From Alphaproteobacteria bacterium (GTDB lineage Bacteria > Pseudomonadota > Alphaproteobacteria > Thalassobaculales > Thalassobaculaceae), in contig JANSYS010000014.1 in assembly GCA_024742275.1 (NCBI GenBank), forward strand, positions 1 through 64,000: a stretch of DNA of 64,000 nucleotides, read 5' to 3'. Below, piece by piece: positions 41,810-50,882 of this stretch. A program made the translations under genes and the position numbers. The first letter of the stretch is position 1, and every line of letters starts with the position of its first letter. Under the pieces are notes generated by a model. It was not told the origin of the DNA, did no database searches, and saw only the letters and a list, made by a program, of their open reading frames with translations.

Positions 41810-42603
41810 CCGTCGACCCCGTTTTCCAGCGCCCCTCGCCCCTGCTCCAGGTCCGCGGCATCACCCATCGCTACGGGCACCACATCGGATGCCGGGACGT
41901 GGGCTTCGACCTCTATCCCGGCGAAGTCCTCGGGATCGTCGGCGAGTCCGGCTCCGGCAAGACCACCCTTCTCAAATGCATCTCCGGGCAGATGGAGCCG
42001 AGCGAAGGCAGCGTCGAATATCAGACCCGCGACGCCGGGCTGATCGACCTGTTCCGCATGAGCGAAGCGCGGCGTCGCCTGCTGATGCGGACCGATTGGG
42101 GCATCGTCTACCAGAACCCGCGCGACGGTCTGCGCATGCGGGTCTCCGCCGGTGCCAATGTGGGCGAGCGGCTGATGGCGATCGGAGACCGGCACTACGG
42201 CCACATCCGGTCGGAGGCGGTCGACTGGCTCGAACGGGTCGAGATGGACATCGGCCGGATCGACGACATGCCGCACACCTTTTCCGGCGGCATGCAGCAG
42301 CGTCTGCAGATCGCGCGCAATCTGGTGACGAAGCCGCGTCTCGTTTTCATGGACGAGCCGACGTCCGGTCTTGATGTTTCGGTTCAGGCCCGCCTGCTGG
42401 ACCTGATCCGTGGGCTCGTCCGGACGCTAGGGATCGCATGCGTGATCGTTACCCACGATCTCGGGGTTGTGCGGCTGCTGTCGCATCGCTTGATGGTGAT
42501 GAAAGGCGGCAGTGTGGTGGAAAGCGGCCTGACCGATCAGGTGCTCGACGATCCGCAGCACCCCTATACCCAACTTCTCGTCTCCTCGATTCTTCCCGTT
42601 TGA
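41806..42603 (+). CDS. phnK: C-P lyase ATPase PhnK
   Basis: PhnK is an ABC-type ATPase that binds the C-P lyase core complex at PhnJ. Walker A is GESGSGKTT near residue 45, the signature FSGGMQQRLQIARNL near residue 160 and Walker B RLVFMDEPTSGLDVS near residue 180. The segment MRTDWGIVYQNPRDGLRM is PhnK-typical. It overlaps phnJ by ATGA. 265 aa. Confidence 0.95.
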   Translation: MTVDPVFQRPSPLLQVRGITHRYGHHIGCRDVGFDLYPGEVLGIVGESGSGKTTLLKCISGQMEPSEGSVEYQTRDAGLIDLFRMSEARRRLLMRTDWGIVYQNPRDGLRMRVSAGANVGERLMAIGDRHYGHIRSEAVDWLERVEMDIGRIDDMPHTFSGGMQQRLQIARNLVTKPRLVFMDEPTSGLDVSVQARLLDLIRGLVRTLGIACVIVTHDLGVVRLLSHRLMVMKGGSVVESGLTDQVLDDPQHPYTQLLVSSILPV

Positions 42604-42623
42604 CCGCTGCGGAGCGTGATGTG

Positions 42624-43337
42624 ATGACCGCCTTCGACGACACCGTGATGCTCCACGCTCAGGGCCTGGCCAAGCACTTCGTCCTGCACAACCAGGGTGG
42701 TGTGAAGATCGACGTCTTCGATAACGTGGAGTTCACCGCCCGCCAGGGCGAGTGCGTGATTCTTGCCGGTCCGTCCGGGTCGGGAAAGTCGACGCTCCTG
42801 CGTTCGCTCTACGCGAACTACAAGCCTCAAGCCGGTTCGATTTTCGTCCGCCACGGCGCATCCTGGGTCGACCTCTGCTCCGCCCAGCCGTATCAGATCC
42901 TGGAAATTCGTCGGGACACGCTCGGCTATGTGAGCCAGTTTCTTCGGGTGATCCCGCGCGTCGCCACGCTGGACCTGGTGACCGAACCGCTCATCGGCCA
43001 GGGTCTTACCGAAGGCGCGGCCCGCGAACGTGCGGCGACGATCCTGACCCGGTTGCGCATCCCGGAAGCGCTTTGGTCCCTACCACCCGCAACCTTTTCC
43101 GGCGGCGAGCAGCAACGGGTGAACATCGCCATGACCTTCGTGCAGGACTATCCGATCCTGCTGCTGGACGAGCCGACCGCATCGCTGGACACGGAAAACT
43201 GCCAAACGGTCATCGATCTTATCAACGAGGCCAAGGCCCGGGGCGCCGCCGTAATCGGTATCTTCCACGACGCTGACGTCCGCGGCGCCGTGGGGACACG
43301 CTTCTACGATGTCGCTGAAACGAGACAGGCCGCATGA
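42624..43337 (+). CDS. phnL: C-P lyase ATPase-like subunit PhnL
   Basis: PhnL is an ABC-ATPase-like protein needed with PhnGHI for ribose triphosphonate formation. Walker A is GPSGSGKST near residue 50, the signature FSGGEQQRVNIAMTF near residue 155 and Walker B PILLLDEPTASLD near residue 175. RRDTLGYVSQFLRVIPRVATLD is PhnL-typical. ATG 42624 is chosen over longer in-frame sequence that lies inside phnK; GGAG is somewhat far upstream. 237 aa. Confidence 0.94.
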   Translation: MTAFDDTVMLHAQGLAKHFVLHNQGGVKIDVFDNVEFTARQGECVILAGPSGSGKSTLLRSLYANYKPQAGSIFVRHGASWVDLCSAQPYQILEIRRDTLGYVSQFLRVIPRVATLDLVTEPLIGQGLTEGAARERAATILTRLRIPEALWSLPPATFSGGEQQRVNIAMTFVQDYPILLLDEPTASLDTENCQTVIDLINEAKARGAAVIGIFHDADVRGAVGTRFYDVAETRQAA

Positions 43338-44479
43338 AGCACACACTGACCCTGAGCAACGCACAGATCGTCCTCGACGACGAAATCGTCCAAGGCACGA
43401 TCCGCATCGAGAACGGTCGCATCGCTGACATCGCCGCCGGCGGCACCAGTCTCGCCGCGGCCGAAGACCTTGAGGGCGACTATCTCTGCCCCGGACTGGT
43501 GGAGCTGCACACCGACAACCTGGAGAAGCACGTCCAACCGCGCCCGAAGGTCCACTGGCCGACGTCTTCCGCCCTGCTTGCACACGATGCCCAGGTCGTT
43601 GCTTCAGGCATTACGACAGTGCTCGATGCCATCGCGGTCGGCGGCACGCTGAGCGAGGATGTCCGGGACTATCTGGTGCGGGAGTCTTCCGAGGCCATCC
43701 ACAGATTCCGGGCCGACGGACTGCTGCGCGCCGACCATCACCTGCACATGCGCTGCGAGGTCGCGCACAAGGACGTCCTGACCTTGTTCGAGCCGTTCAA
43801 GACGGATCCGCTGGTCCGACTGGTCTCGCTGATGGACCATACGCCCGGCCAGCGGCAGTTCGTGAACCTGGAAAAACTGCGGATCTACTACAAGGGCCGC
43901 CATCACCTCGACGACGCCGCATTCGAGAAGATGATCGTCGACCGGAAGGAAGCGCAGGCTCTCTACTCCGAGAAGCACCGCAAAGCTCTGGTGGAGATGG
44001 CGCGCGAGGCCGGGCACCCGATCGCCAGCCACGACGACGCGACCGTCGAGCATGTCGACGAGGCGGTCGAGATGGGCCTGACCATCAGCGAGTTTCCGAC
44101 CACGCTGGAGGCGGCCCGCGCAGCCAGTTCCAAAGGCATGCGTACCGTCATGGGCGGACCGAATGTGGTCCGCGGCGGTTCGCACTCCGGCAACGTCTCG
44201 GCGGCGGATCTGGCCGAGGCAGGACTGCTGGACGCGCTGTCGAGCGACTATGTGCCCGCCAGCCTTCTGCACGGTGCCCTCCTGCTCAACGCCAAGCACG
44301 GCATTGCCCTGCCGAAAGCGCTCGCCACCGTGACCAGCAACCCGGCCGATATGATCGGCATGGAGGATCGCGGCCGTATCGCTCAAGGCAGACGGGCGGA
44401 TCTGGTCCGATTCCGGCGCCTCAACGACGGGGTTCCGGCAGTCCGGCGGGTATGGCGCGAAGGGGTGCGGGTGCTGTGA
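43334..44479 (+). CDS. phnM: PhnM, alpha-D-ribose 1-methylphosphonate 5-triphosphate diphosphatase
   Basis: PhnM is an amidohydrolase-superfamily enzyme that removes pyrophosphate to give the 5-phosphate. DYLCPGLVELHTDNLEKHVQ near residue 50 and the later metal-site regions DHHLHMRCEV, SHDDATVEHVDEA and SSDYVPASLL identify it. The start overlaps phnL by ATGA, and the stop overlaps the acetyltransferase start. 381 aa, the normal length. Confidence 0.95.
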   Translation: MKHTLTLSNAQIVLDDEIVQGTIRIENGRIADIAAGGTSLAAAEDLEGDYLCPGLVELHTDNLEKHVQPRPKVHWPTSSALLAHDAQVVASGITTVLDAIAVGGTLSEDVRDYLVRESSEAIHRFRADGLLRADHHLHMRCEVAHKDVLTLFEPFKTDPLVRLVSLMDHTPGQRQFVNLEKLRIYYKGRHHLDDAAFEKMIVDRKEAQALYSEKHRKALVEMAREAGHPIASHDDATVEHVDEAVEMGLTISEFPTTLEAARAASSKGMRTVMGGPNVVRGGSHSGNVSAADLAEAGLLDALSSDYVPASLLHGALLLNAKHGIALPKALATVTSNPADMIGMEDRGRIAQGRRADLVRFRRLNDGVPAVRRVWREGVRVL

Positions 44480-45114
44480 CGGATGAAACGCCGCCGATCA
44501 CGAAGAAGCTCCGAGCAGACGGCCCGCTGATCCACCCGGACGCCCATGTGGTAGATAGCTCTTTCGGCGCCTGGACCGAAGTCGGCGCACGGACCAGCGT
44601 TGTCGAGAGCAGTTTCGACGACTACAGCTACGTGGTCTCGGACAGCCAAATAATCTACACGACGATCGGGAAGTTCTCGAACATCGCCTCCCACACGCGC
44701 ATCAATCCAGGCAATCATCCGCACTGGCGCGCCAGCCTGCACCACTTCATGTATCGCGCCGAGATGTATGGGCTGGGCGAGGACGAAGCGGATTTCTTCG
44801 ACTGGCGGCGCAAGCATCACTGCACCATCGGGCACGACACCTGGATCGGCCATGGCGCCGTGATCATGGCTGGCGTGCGCATCGGCGACGGCGCCATCGT
44901 TGGATCCGGTTCGATCGTGACGAAGGACGTGCCGCCCTACACCATCGTCGTCGGCAACCCGGCGCGCGTCCTGCGCCGCCGGGTATCGGAGACGGTCGAG
45001 GAGAAGCTGCGACGGATCGCCTGGTGGGACTGGGATCACGAGGAATTAGGTCAAAGAATGAACGACTTCCGCACCCTCGACGCCGAAGCCTTCGCCGAAA
45101 AGTACGACGGTTGA
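44476..45114 (+). CDS. Phosphonate-locus acetyltransferase, left-handed beta-helix type
   Basis: Hexapeptide-repeat acetyltransferase of the DapH/chloramphenicol-acetyltransferase (xenobiotic) type often found in phn loci (the phn_thr-fam group). Hexapeptide coils span residues ~25-85 and ~125-165 (HCTIGHDTWIGHGAVIMAG), ending VGNPARVLRRRV. It is not a GNAT, unlike E. coli PhnO, which N-acetylates aminoalkylphosphonates; a related detoxifying role is possible. GTG 44476 overlaps the phnM stop as GTGA; in-frame ATG 44452 lies inside phnM. 212 aa. Confidence 0.85.
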   Translation: MTDETPPITKKLRADGPLIHPDAHVVDSSFGAWTEVGARTSVVESSFDDYSYVVSDSQIIYTTIGKFSNIASHTRINPGNHPHWRASLHHFMYRAEMYGLGEDEADFFDWRRKHHCTIGHDTWIGHGAVIMAGVRIGDGAIVGSGSIVTKDVPPYTIVVGNPARVLRRRVSETVEEKLRRIAWWDWDHEELGQRMNDFRTLDAEAFAEKYDG

Positions 45115-45121
45115 CCCCACC

Positions 45122-45697
45122 ATGAAGCACGGCATCGACCGGGGCGCTCTGATCCTGGTGGTCGGCCCCTCCGGCTCCGGGAAGGACACGCTGATCGACG
45201 CAGCGAAGTCCGCTCTGTCCGGCAACCCGCGCTTTCATTTTCCGCGACGGGAGATCACCCGGCCCGCCGAAGCCGGCGGCGAGGACCATATTCCAATCGA
45301 TACAGAGACCTTCGAGACCCGGCGCGACGGCGGTTCCTATGCCCTCGCCTGGGGCGCGCACGGCCTATTCTACGGGGTCCCCGGCGTCATCGCCGACATA
45401 CTGGAAGGCGGCACGTCCGTCGTCGTCAACGTGTCGCGATCGGTCATCGACGAGGCCCGCAGCCGATTTCCTCCGACCGCGGTGGTGACTCTGTCGGTTC
45501 CGGAAGACGTGCTGCGCGCCCGCCTATCGGCCCGCGGCCGCGAAAGCGCCGAACAGATCGAAGCACGCGTCGCACGCGCCGCCGCCGTTCCGGTGGGCGG
45601 CGCCAACGTCTTCGCGGTCGTGAACGACGGAACTATCGACTACGCCGTCGACAGGTTCCTGGAAGCACTGCGGCAAGCGGACACGCTGACCGCCTGA
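45122..45697 (+). CDS. phnN: PhnN, ribose 1,5-bisphosphate phosphokinase
   Basis: PhnN phosphorylates ribose 1,5-bisphosphate to PRPP, the last step of the C-P lyase pathway. The P-loop VVGPSGSGKDTLIDAAKSAL lies at the N-terminus, with PRREITRPAEAGGEDHIPID near residue 40 and a guanylate-kinase-like core. 191 aa. It starts 7 bases after the acetyltransferase stop, and Pho-box repeats begin 3 bases after its own stop. Confidence 0.93.
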   Translation: MKHGIDRGALILVVGPSGSGKDTLIDAAKSALSGNPRFHFPRREITRPAEAGGEDHIPIDTETFETRRDGGSYALAWGAHGLFYGVPGVIADILEGGTSVVVNVSRSVIDEARSRFPPTAVVTLSVPEDVLRARLSARGRESAEQIEARVARAAAVPVGGANVFAVVNDGTIDYAVDRFLEALRQADTLTA

Positions 45698-45700
45698 CCC

Positions 45701-45755
45701 CCGTCACCAAACCGTCACCGCCTGATCTCCAAAACTTCACGGTTCCGTCACCGGG
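45701..45755 (+). promoter_or_regulatory. Phased Pho-box array before phnC
   Basis: CCGTCAC occurs at 45701, 45712 and 45745, with ACTTCAC at 45734, all in register with an 11-base period; only the unit at 45723 is poorly matched. Direct repeats of this length and spacing are PhoB sites. The array lies about 115 bases before phnC, so phnCDE1E2 probably has its own phosphate-starvation promoter. Confidence 0.65.
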
Positions 45756-45867
45756 GTTTTGCCCTCCGCGCGTACCTACCGCTTCGCGACCATCGAACCA
45801 GTCGGCCGACCACTCCCCGCCGTAGAAGGTGCGGTGGCGCTCGCGGTTCGCAACAGCGGAGCTCGCC

Positions 45868-46692
45868 ATGCTGCACATCCGTCACCTCGACAAGCAATTC
45901 GGCACCGTGCGGGCGGTGGACGATGTCTCTCTGCAGATTCCGAACGGGCAGATGGTCGGCGTAATCGGGCGCTCCGGCGCCGGCAAGTCCACCCTGCTGC
46001 GCCTGATCAACCGGTTGGCCGAGCCGACCGGCGGAAGCGTGACGTTTGAGAACCTGGAGGTCAGCACGCTCAAGGGCCGGGAGCTGATGGCCTGGCGGGC
46101 TCGGTGCTCGATGATCTTCCAGCAGTTCAACCTGGTGAACCGGCTCGACGTGATCACCAACGTCCTGCTCGGCCGCCTGAACTACCACGGCTTCCTCGAC
46201 AGCATGCTCAAGCGCTTCTCGCCGGCGGAGCGCGCCATGGCGATCCGGGCGCTCGACCGCCTCGACATGGCGCAGACCGCGCTCCAGCGCGCGGACACGC
46301 TCTCTGGCGGACAGCAGCAGCGCGTGGCCATCGCTCGCGCCCTGATGCAGGAACCGCGGATCCTGCTTGCGGACGAACCGATCGCCTCGCTCGACCCGCG
46401 AAACGCCGCCGTCGTGATGGATGCCCTCCGCGCCATAAACCGGGAGGAAGGGATCACGGTGATCTGCAACCTCCACACCCTCGACACCGCCCGCACCTAT
46501 TGCGACCGCATCGTCGGCATGCAGGGCGGCCGGGTGGTGTTCGACGGCGAGCCGGACGCGCTCACCACCGACGCCGCCCGCGAGATCTACGGCGTCGACG
46601 GCATGGACGAGGCGCTGAGCGAAAGCGTCACGTCCACCTCCCTCGGATCGCCCCAGAACGAGGCCGATCCGCGGCCCGCCGCGGTCGCCTGA
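45868..46692 (+). CDS. phnC: Phosphonate ABC transporter ATPase PhnC
   Basis: PhnC powers phosphonate import. Walker A is GRSGAGKST near residue 35, the signature [16 protein letters not shown] near residue 145 and Walker [14 protein letters not shown] near residue 168. The segment [20 protein letters not shown] is PhnC-typical. ATG 45868 is preceded by GGAG; the in-frame ATG at 45829 lacks a site. The C-terminus carries about 30 non-conserved residues. 274 aa. Confidence 0.95.
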   Translation: MLHIRHLDKQFGTVRAVDDVSLQIPNGQMVGVIGRSGAGKSTLLRLINRLAEPTGGSVTFENLEVSTLKGRELMAWRARCSMIFQQFNLVNRLDVITNVLLGRLNYHGFLDSMLKRFSPAERAMAIRALDRLDMAQTALQRADTLSGGQQQRVAIARALMQEPRILLADEPIASLDPRNAAVVMDALRAINREEGITVICNLHTLDTARTYCDRIVGMQGGRVVFDGEPDALTTDAAREIYGVDGMDEALSESVTSTSLGSPQNEADPRPAAVA

Positions 46693-46757
46693 CGATCCTC
46701 ACAAGACCGCAGTCTACGCAAAGCCCCAAACGCATCCGCGTCCAAGGAGACAAGGCA

Positions 46758-47696
46758 ATGATCGCACGTCGCATTCTGCTCGCCGCCGCCGGTATGGCGG
46801 CCCTGGCGGCCACCACCGCCACCGAGACCCTGGCCGCCGACGACTGGCGCAAGGAAGTCCCTGTATTCCGCGTCGGCATCCTCGGCGGCGAGAACGAAGC
46901 CGACCGGCTGAAGAACTATGCGTGCTTCAAGGAGCATCTGCAGGCCCGCCTGGACGTGCCGGTCGAGCTGTATCCGGCGTCCGACTACGCCGGCGTCATG
47001 CAGGGCCTGATCTCCGGCAACCTGGAATACGCCGGTCTCGGTTCTTCCGGCTATGCCGGCATCGCCATTCAGGACCCGGACGCGGTCGAGCCGCTGGTCA
47101 CGACCGAGCAGGTCGACGGTTCCCTCGGCTACTACTCGGTGATGTATGTCCGCGCCGACAGCCCCTACAAGTCGCTGGACGACCTTAAGGGCAAGACCCT
47201 GGCCTTCGCCGATCCGAACTCGACCTCCGGCTATCTCGTTCCGGCCTATGAGCTGAAGAGCCAGGGCTACGACCCGAAGGAATTCTTCTCCAAGACCGGC
47301 TTCGGCGGTGGTCACGAGCAGGCCGTCGTCGCCGTTCTGAACAACCAGTACGACGCGGGCGTCACCTGGACCTCGGGTGTGGGCGAGAAGTCGCAGGGAT
47401 ACTCGCGCGGCAACCTGCGCAAGATGGTCGACAAGGGCGCGCTCGACATGAACGACATCCGGATCATCTGGAAGTCGAACCTGATCACCAACGGCCCGCG
47501 GGTCATCCGTAGGAACGTTCCCCAGGAGCTCAAGGACCTGATGCGGGGCATCCTGGTCAGCCTGCCGCTCGAGAACCGGGAGTGCGCCCAGGCCATCGCC
47601 GGCGGGGAGTTCAACAGCTTCCAGCCGGTCGGCCACGATTTCTACAAGCCGATCATCGAGATGCGCCGCGAGCTGCAGGCCGCGCGCCGCGGCTGA
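46758..47696 (+). CDS. phnD: Phosphonate-binding periplasmic protein PhnD
   Basis: The signal peptide (MIARRILLAAAGMAALAATT, cleavage probably after LAA) precedes a type 2 periplasmic binding fold. FRVGILGGENEADRLKNYAC, PVELYPASDYAGVMQGLISG and FADPNSTSGYLVPAYEL are family segments that line the phosphonate site. ATG 46758 follows AAGGAGACA; longer in-frame sequence overlaps phnC. 312 aa. Confidence 0.95.
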   Translation: MIARRILLAAAGMAALAATTATETLAADDWRKEVPVFRVGILGGENEADRLKNYACFKEHLQARLDVPVELYPASDYAGVMQGLISGNLEYAGLGSSGYAGIAIQDPDAVEPLVTTEQVDGSLGYYSVMYVRADSPYKSLDDLKGKTLAFADPNSTSGYLVPAYELKSQGYDPKEFFSKTGFGGGHEQAVVAVLNNQYDAGVTWTSGVGEKSQGYSRGNLRKMVDKGALDMNDIRIIWKSNLITNGPRVIRRNVPQELKDLMRGILVSLPLENRECAQAIAGGEFNSFQPVGHDFYKPIIEMRRELQAARRG

Positions 47697-47769
47697 CGGC
47701 ACCATCCCGGCGGGCGGAGGACACCGGTCCTCCACCCGTTTCTCGTCAATTCTAGCGGAGGGCGGCGCC

Positions 47770-48708
47770 GTGGGCTCCTCTCAGGCCGATCCGAAGAGCT
47801 TCCAGATCCCGGCGGACCGCGATCCGGTAGACGTGTTCGAACGTCACCGCGCCGAGCTTGAGCGATCCCGTCTGACGGCGACCGTGCTGTACGGCGGCCT
47901 CTTCGTCCTCGCGCTGGCAGCGGCGGTCTATATCTCGAACTTCTTTCCCGACAGGCTTGCCGCTGGCGTGCCGAAGATCGGCGACTACATCTACGACATC
48001 CTGCCGGTGCTGGACCCCGCCCTTCTTTTCGCGGATAGCAAGACCGAAGGCTCCGTCGCCTACTGGTACTTCAACCTGCCGAAATACGTTCAGCTGCTGG
48101 CCGAGACGATCAACATGGCGCTGTTCGCGACGATCTTCGGCGCGTTCGGCGGGCTGATCCTATGCTTTCCGGCCAGCCGCAATCTGGCCCCCACCGGTTG
48201 GATCTATTTCGTCTGCCGGCGCTACATGGAATTCTGCCGCGGCGTGCCGGAGGCGATCTTCGCCATCGCCTTCGTCTGGGCCTTCGGCATCGGCCCGCTC
48301 GCGGGCATCGTCGCCATCGCCATCCATTCCGCAGGCGCCCTGGGCAAGCTGTTCTCCGAAGTGAACGAGAACATCGACACCAAGCCGATGGAGGGTATCC
48401 GAGCCTCGGGCGGGTCGTGGTTCGACGAGATCCGACACGGCGTCCTGCCGCAGGTCCTGCCGAATTTCGTGAGCTACACGCTGCTCCGGTTCGAGATCAA
48501 CATCCGCGCCTCCTCGATCATCGGCTTCGTCGGCGGCGGCGGGATCGGCCAAGAGCTCTACTACGTCATCAATTTCAATTTCTACGAAGAGGTCAGCGCG
48601 CTGGTCCTGCTGATCGTCGCGACGGTGACCTGCGTCGACCTCATCTCCGAGCGCGTCCGCCACCGCTTCATCGGCCGCGAGAACCTGGTCCGGGAGAACC
48701 TGGCATGA
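47770..48708 (+). CDS. phnE: Phosphonate ABC transporter permease PhnE1
   Basis: This is an inner-membrane permease with about six helices; the first is near residue 40 (VLYGGLFVLALAAAVYISNF) and the EAA loop reads PMEGIRASGGSWFDEIRHG near residue 205. The start is GTG 47770 after a GCGGAGGGCGG region. It forms a pair with the second permease, whose start overlaps its stop by ATGA. 312 aa. Confidence 0.92.
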   Translation: MGSSQADPKSFQIPADRDPVDVFERHRAELERSRLTATVLYGGLFVLALAAAVYISNFFPDRLAAGVPKIGDYIYDILPVLDPALLFADSKTEGSVAYWYFNLPKYVQLLAETINMALFATIFGAFGGLILCFPASRNLAPTGWIYFVCRRYMEFCRGVPEAIFAIAFVWAFGIGPLAGIVAIAIHSAGALGKLFSEVNENIDTKPMEGIRASGGSWFDEIRHGVLPQVLPNFVSYTLLRFEINIRASSIIGFVGGGGIGQELYYVINFNFYEEVSALVLLIVATVTCVDLISERVRHRFIGRENLVRENLA

Positions 48709-49556
48709 GCGCTGTCACCGATGCCGATATCCGCGCCGCGGCGGAACGCTTTCCGGAAGTGTTCACGGAGCCGGCGCGGGTCGTCTGGGGCCGCCGCGCC
48801 CTGTTCGTCGGGGCCATCGCCTATTTCGCGTTCTGCGTCTGGGCGTTCGAGATCACCTTCGAGCGGCTGTTCGGCGGGCTGCACAAGATGGGGCACGTGA
48901 TCTACAGCATGGTGATCTGGAACGACTTCCTGAGCTGGGATTTCACCGGCATCCTGATCGGCCTCGGCGAAACCGTCGGCATGGCCCTGCTGGGCACCAC
49001 CATCGCGTCGATCTTCGCGCTGATCTTCGGCTTCGTCGCCGCCAAGAACGTGGTGCCGAACCGGATCGTCCACCATGTCGTGCGGCGCTTCCTCGACATC
49101 CTGCGCGGGGTCGACACGCTGATCTGGGCGCTGGTCTTCGTCCGCGCGGTCGGGCTCGGGCCCTTGGCGGGCGTGCTGTCGATCATCGTCAGCGATACCG
49201 GCACCCTGTCGAAGCTCTATTCCGAGGCGGTGGAGAACATCGACCGAAAGCCGATCGAGGGCGTGCGGTCCACCGGCGCCGGCCGGATGCAGGGCTACCG
49301 TTTCGGGTTTCTGCCCCAGGTCATGCCGGTCTTCCTGTCCCTGTCGCTCTACTGGTTCGAGAGCAACACCCGGTCGGCGACGATCCTGGGCATCGTCGGC
49401 GCCGGCGGCATAGGCATGCAGCTCTCCGAACGGATGAAGGTGCAGTACTGGGATCAGGCGGCATTCATCATCCTGCTGATCCTGCAGACCGTGGCGCTGA
49501 TCGACACCCTGTCCAAGTGGATCCGCATGCGCCTGATCGGCAAACGCGAGCTCTAG
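48705..49556 (+). CDS. phnE: Phosphonate ABC transporter permease PhnE2
   Basis: This is the second permease subunit, 283 aa, with the EAA loop RKPIEGVRSTGAGRMQGYRFG near residue 180 and an ending SKWIRMRLIGKREL. Duplicate phnE genes are common in alphaproteobacteria and would form a heterodimer. Start ATG 48705 overlaps the PhnE1 stop. It closes the phnCDE1E2 transport unit. Confidence 0.92.
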   Translation: MSAVTDADIRAAAERFPEVFTEPARVVWGRRALFVGAIAYFAFCVWAFEITFERLFGGLHKMGHVIYSMVIWNDFLSWDFTGILIGLGETVGMALLGTTIASIFALIFGFVAAKNVVPNRIVHHVVRRFLDILRGVDTLIWALVFVRAVGLGPLAGVLSIIVSDTGTLSKLYSEAVENIDRKPIEGVRSTGAGRMQGYRFGFLPQVMPVFLSLSLYWFESNTRSATILGIVGAGGIGMQLSERMKVQYWDQAAFIILLILQTVALIDTLSKWIRMRLIGKREL

Positions 49557-49607
49557 TCCCGATTGCGCATCTTGCGTCCGCCGGGAATCCGGTTACCGTC
49601 GCCGCCC

Positions 49608-50642
49608 ATGAAAACCGACGTCGATTACATTTACGGCGAGACCCTGCCCGAGCCGGGAACCGCCATGGAAGTGGTGTCCGGGATCCGATGGATCCGCATG
49701 CCCCTGCCCTTCGCCTTGGATCATGTGAACCTGTTCCTGCTCGATGACAGCGACGAAGGCTGGGTGCTGGTCGACACCGGCGCCGCGCTGAAACCGACCC
49801 AGGACCTTTGGGAGCAGGTGCTGGCGAACGAGCTGCAGGGCAAGCCGATCTCGCAGATCATCGTCACCCACTTCCACCCCGACCATGTCGGCAATGCCGG
49901 CTGGCTCCAGGAGCGTACGGGAGCGCCGCTCTGGATGAGCCGAACCGAATGGCTATCCGCCCGGGTGAACCGGGCCGAAGCTCAGGAACAGTTCCAGCAA
50001 TACGCCCCGGAGTTCTATCGTCGCACCGGGCTGAACGACCTGCTGGTCGAAGAACTGCGCGACCTCGGCAATCACTTCCACTCGCTAGTGTCGCCGGTGC
50101 CGCCGATCTACCGTCGGATCAGCGAAGAGAGTGCCCTGGACATCGGAGGCAGAACCTGGGTGCCGATCCTCGCCGGCGGTCATTCGCCCGAGCATGTCTG
50201 CCTCTATTGCCCGGACGACAATCTGGTGCTCGGCGGCGATTTCCTGCTGCCGCGGATTTCTCCGAACGTTTCGGTCTGGTGGAACGAGCCGGAGGGCAAT
50301 CCGCTGGCGGACTACATCCGCTTTCTCGACTCGCTCGACTACATGGAGCCGGACATTCTGGTCCTGCCGTCCCACGACCGACCCTACCGCCGCCTGCACG
50401 AGCGCCGAGCCGATCTGATCGCCCACCACCACGAGCGCTTCGATCTCGCGCTGGAGGTCTGCGCTGCACCGTCGACGGCGGCCGACGTCATGTATCAGAT
50501 GTTCAAGCGCCAGTTGGACGCGCACCAGAGCCGCTTCGCCATCGGCGAGTCCCTGGCCCATCTGAACTATCTGGTCGACGAGGGCCGGCTGGAACGGGTG
50601 GCGGACGACAACGGCATCTGGCGCTTCGTCGCAGCGGGCTGA
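49608..50642 (+). CDS. MBL-fold metallohydrolase
   Basis: The metallo-beta-lactamase fold has the zinc motif THFHPDHVGNAGW near residue 87, a later His in LAGGHSPEHVCLY near residue 190, Asp in LVLGGDFLLPRI near residue 208 and His in VLPSHDRPYRRLHERR near residue 257. The C-terminal helical region (residues ~270-344) is as in glyoxalase-II-like/LACTB2-type proteins. It follows phnE2 by 51 bases on the same strand. It is not of the PhnP type, which lacks this C-terminal part, but a link with phosphonate use is not excluded. 344 aa. Confidence 0.85.
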   Translation: MKTDVDYIYGETLPEPGTAMEVVSGIRWIRMPLPFALDHVNLFLLDDSDEGWVLVDTGAALKPTQDLWEQVLANELQGKPISQIIVTHFHPDHVGNAGWLQERTGAPLWMSRTEWLSARVNRAEAQEQFQQYAPEFYRRTGLNDLLVEELRDLGNHFHSLVSPVPPIYRRISEESALDIGGRTWVPILAGGHSPEHVCLYCPDDNLVLGGDFLLPRISPNVSVWWNEPEGNPLADYIRFLDSLDYMEPDILVLPSHDRPYRRLHERRADLIAHHHERFDLALEVCAAPSTAADVMYQMFKRQLDAHQSRFAIGESLAHLNYLVDEGRLERVADDNGIWRFVAAG

Positions 50643-50882
50643 CGCGGCGCAGCGGCGGCGCGGCACAAGAGCGGAAAGCCGACGAGGCTTTGAAACCGGC
50701 TCTGACGGACGCAGTTCCCGCTCGAACCCATGCCCGACTTCGTGGAATACTGACGGCGCGTGACGCCGACCAATTAGAGTTGCGATCCGCCCGGAGGAGC
50801 GGTAACCGCCCCCGGTCCTGGGAGGATGCCCGGCCATTTGTAGACCCACCCGCATGGACGCGGTGACCAGGAGGGTTTTCCC

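Noticed and set aside
43604-44386. Open frame opposite phnM
   Set aside because: It overlaps a full-length phnM and shows no recognisable domain.
49608-50642. The MBL-fold gene as PhnP
   Set aside because: It has a glyoxalase-II-like layout with a long helical C-terminus, whereas PhnP is shorter and carries an N-terminal Cys-rich start that is not here.
50643-50882. Riboswitch or structured leader before the PEPC-like gene
   Set aside because: The 240-base gap is GC-rich with small possible stems, but no known riboswitch core was recognised; only the AGGAGGG ribosome site is clear.
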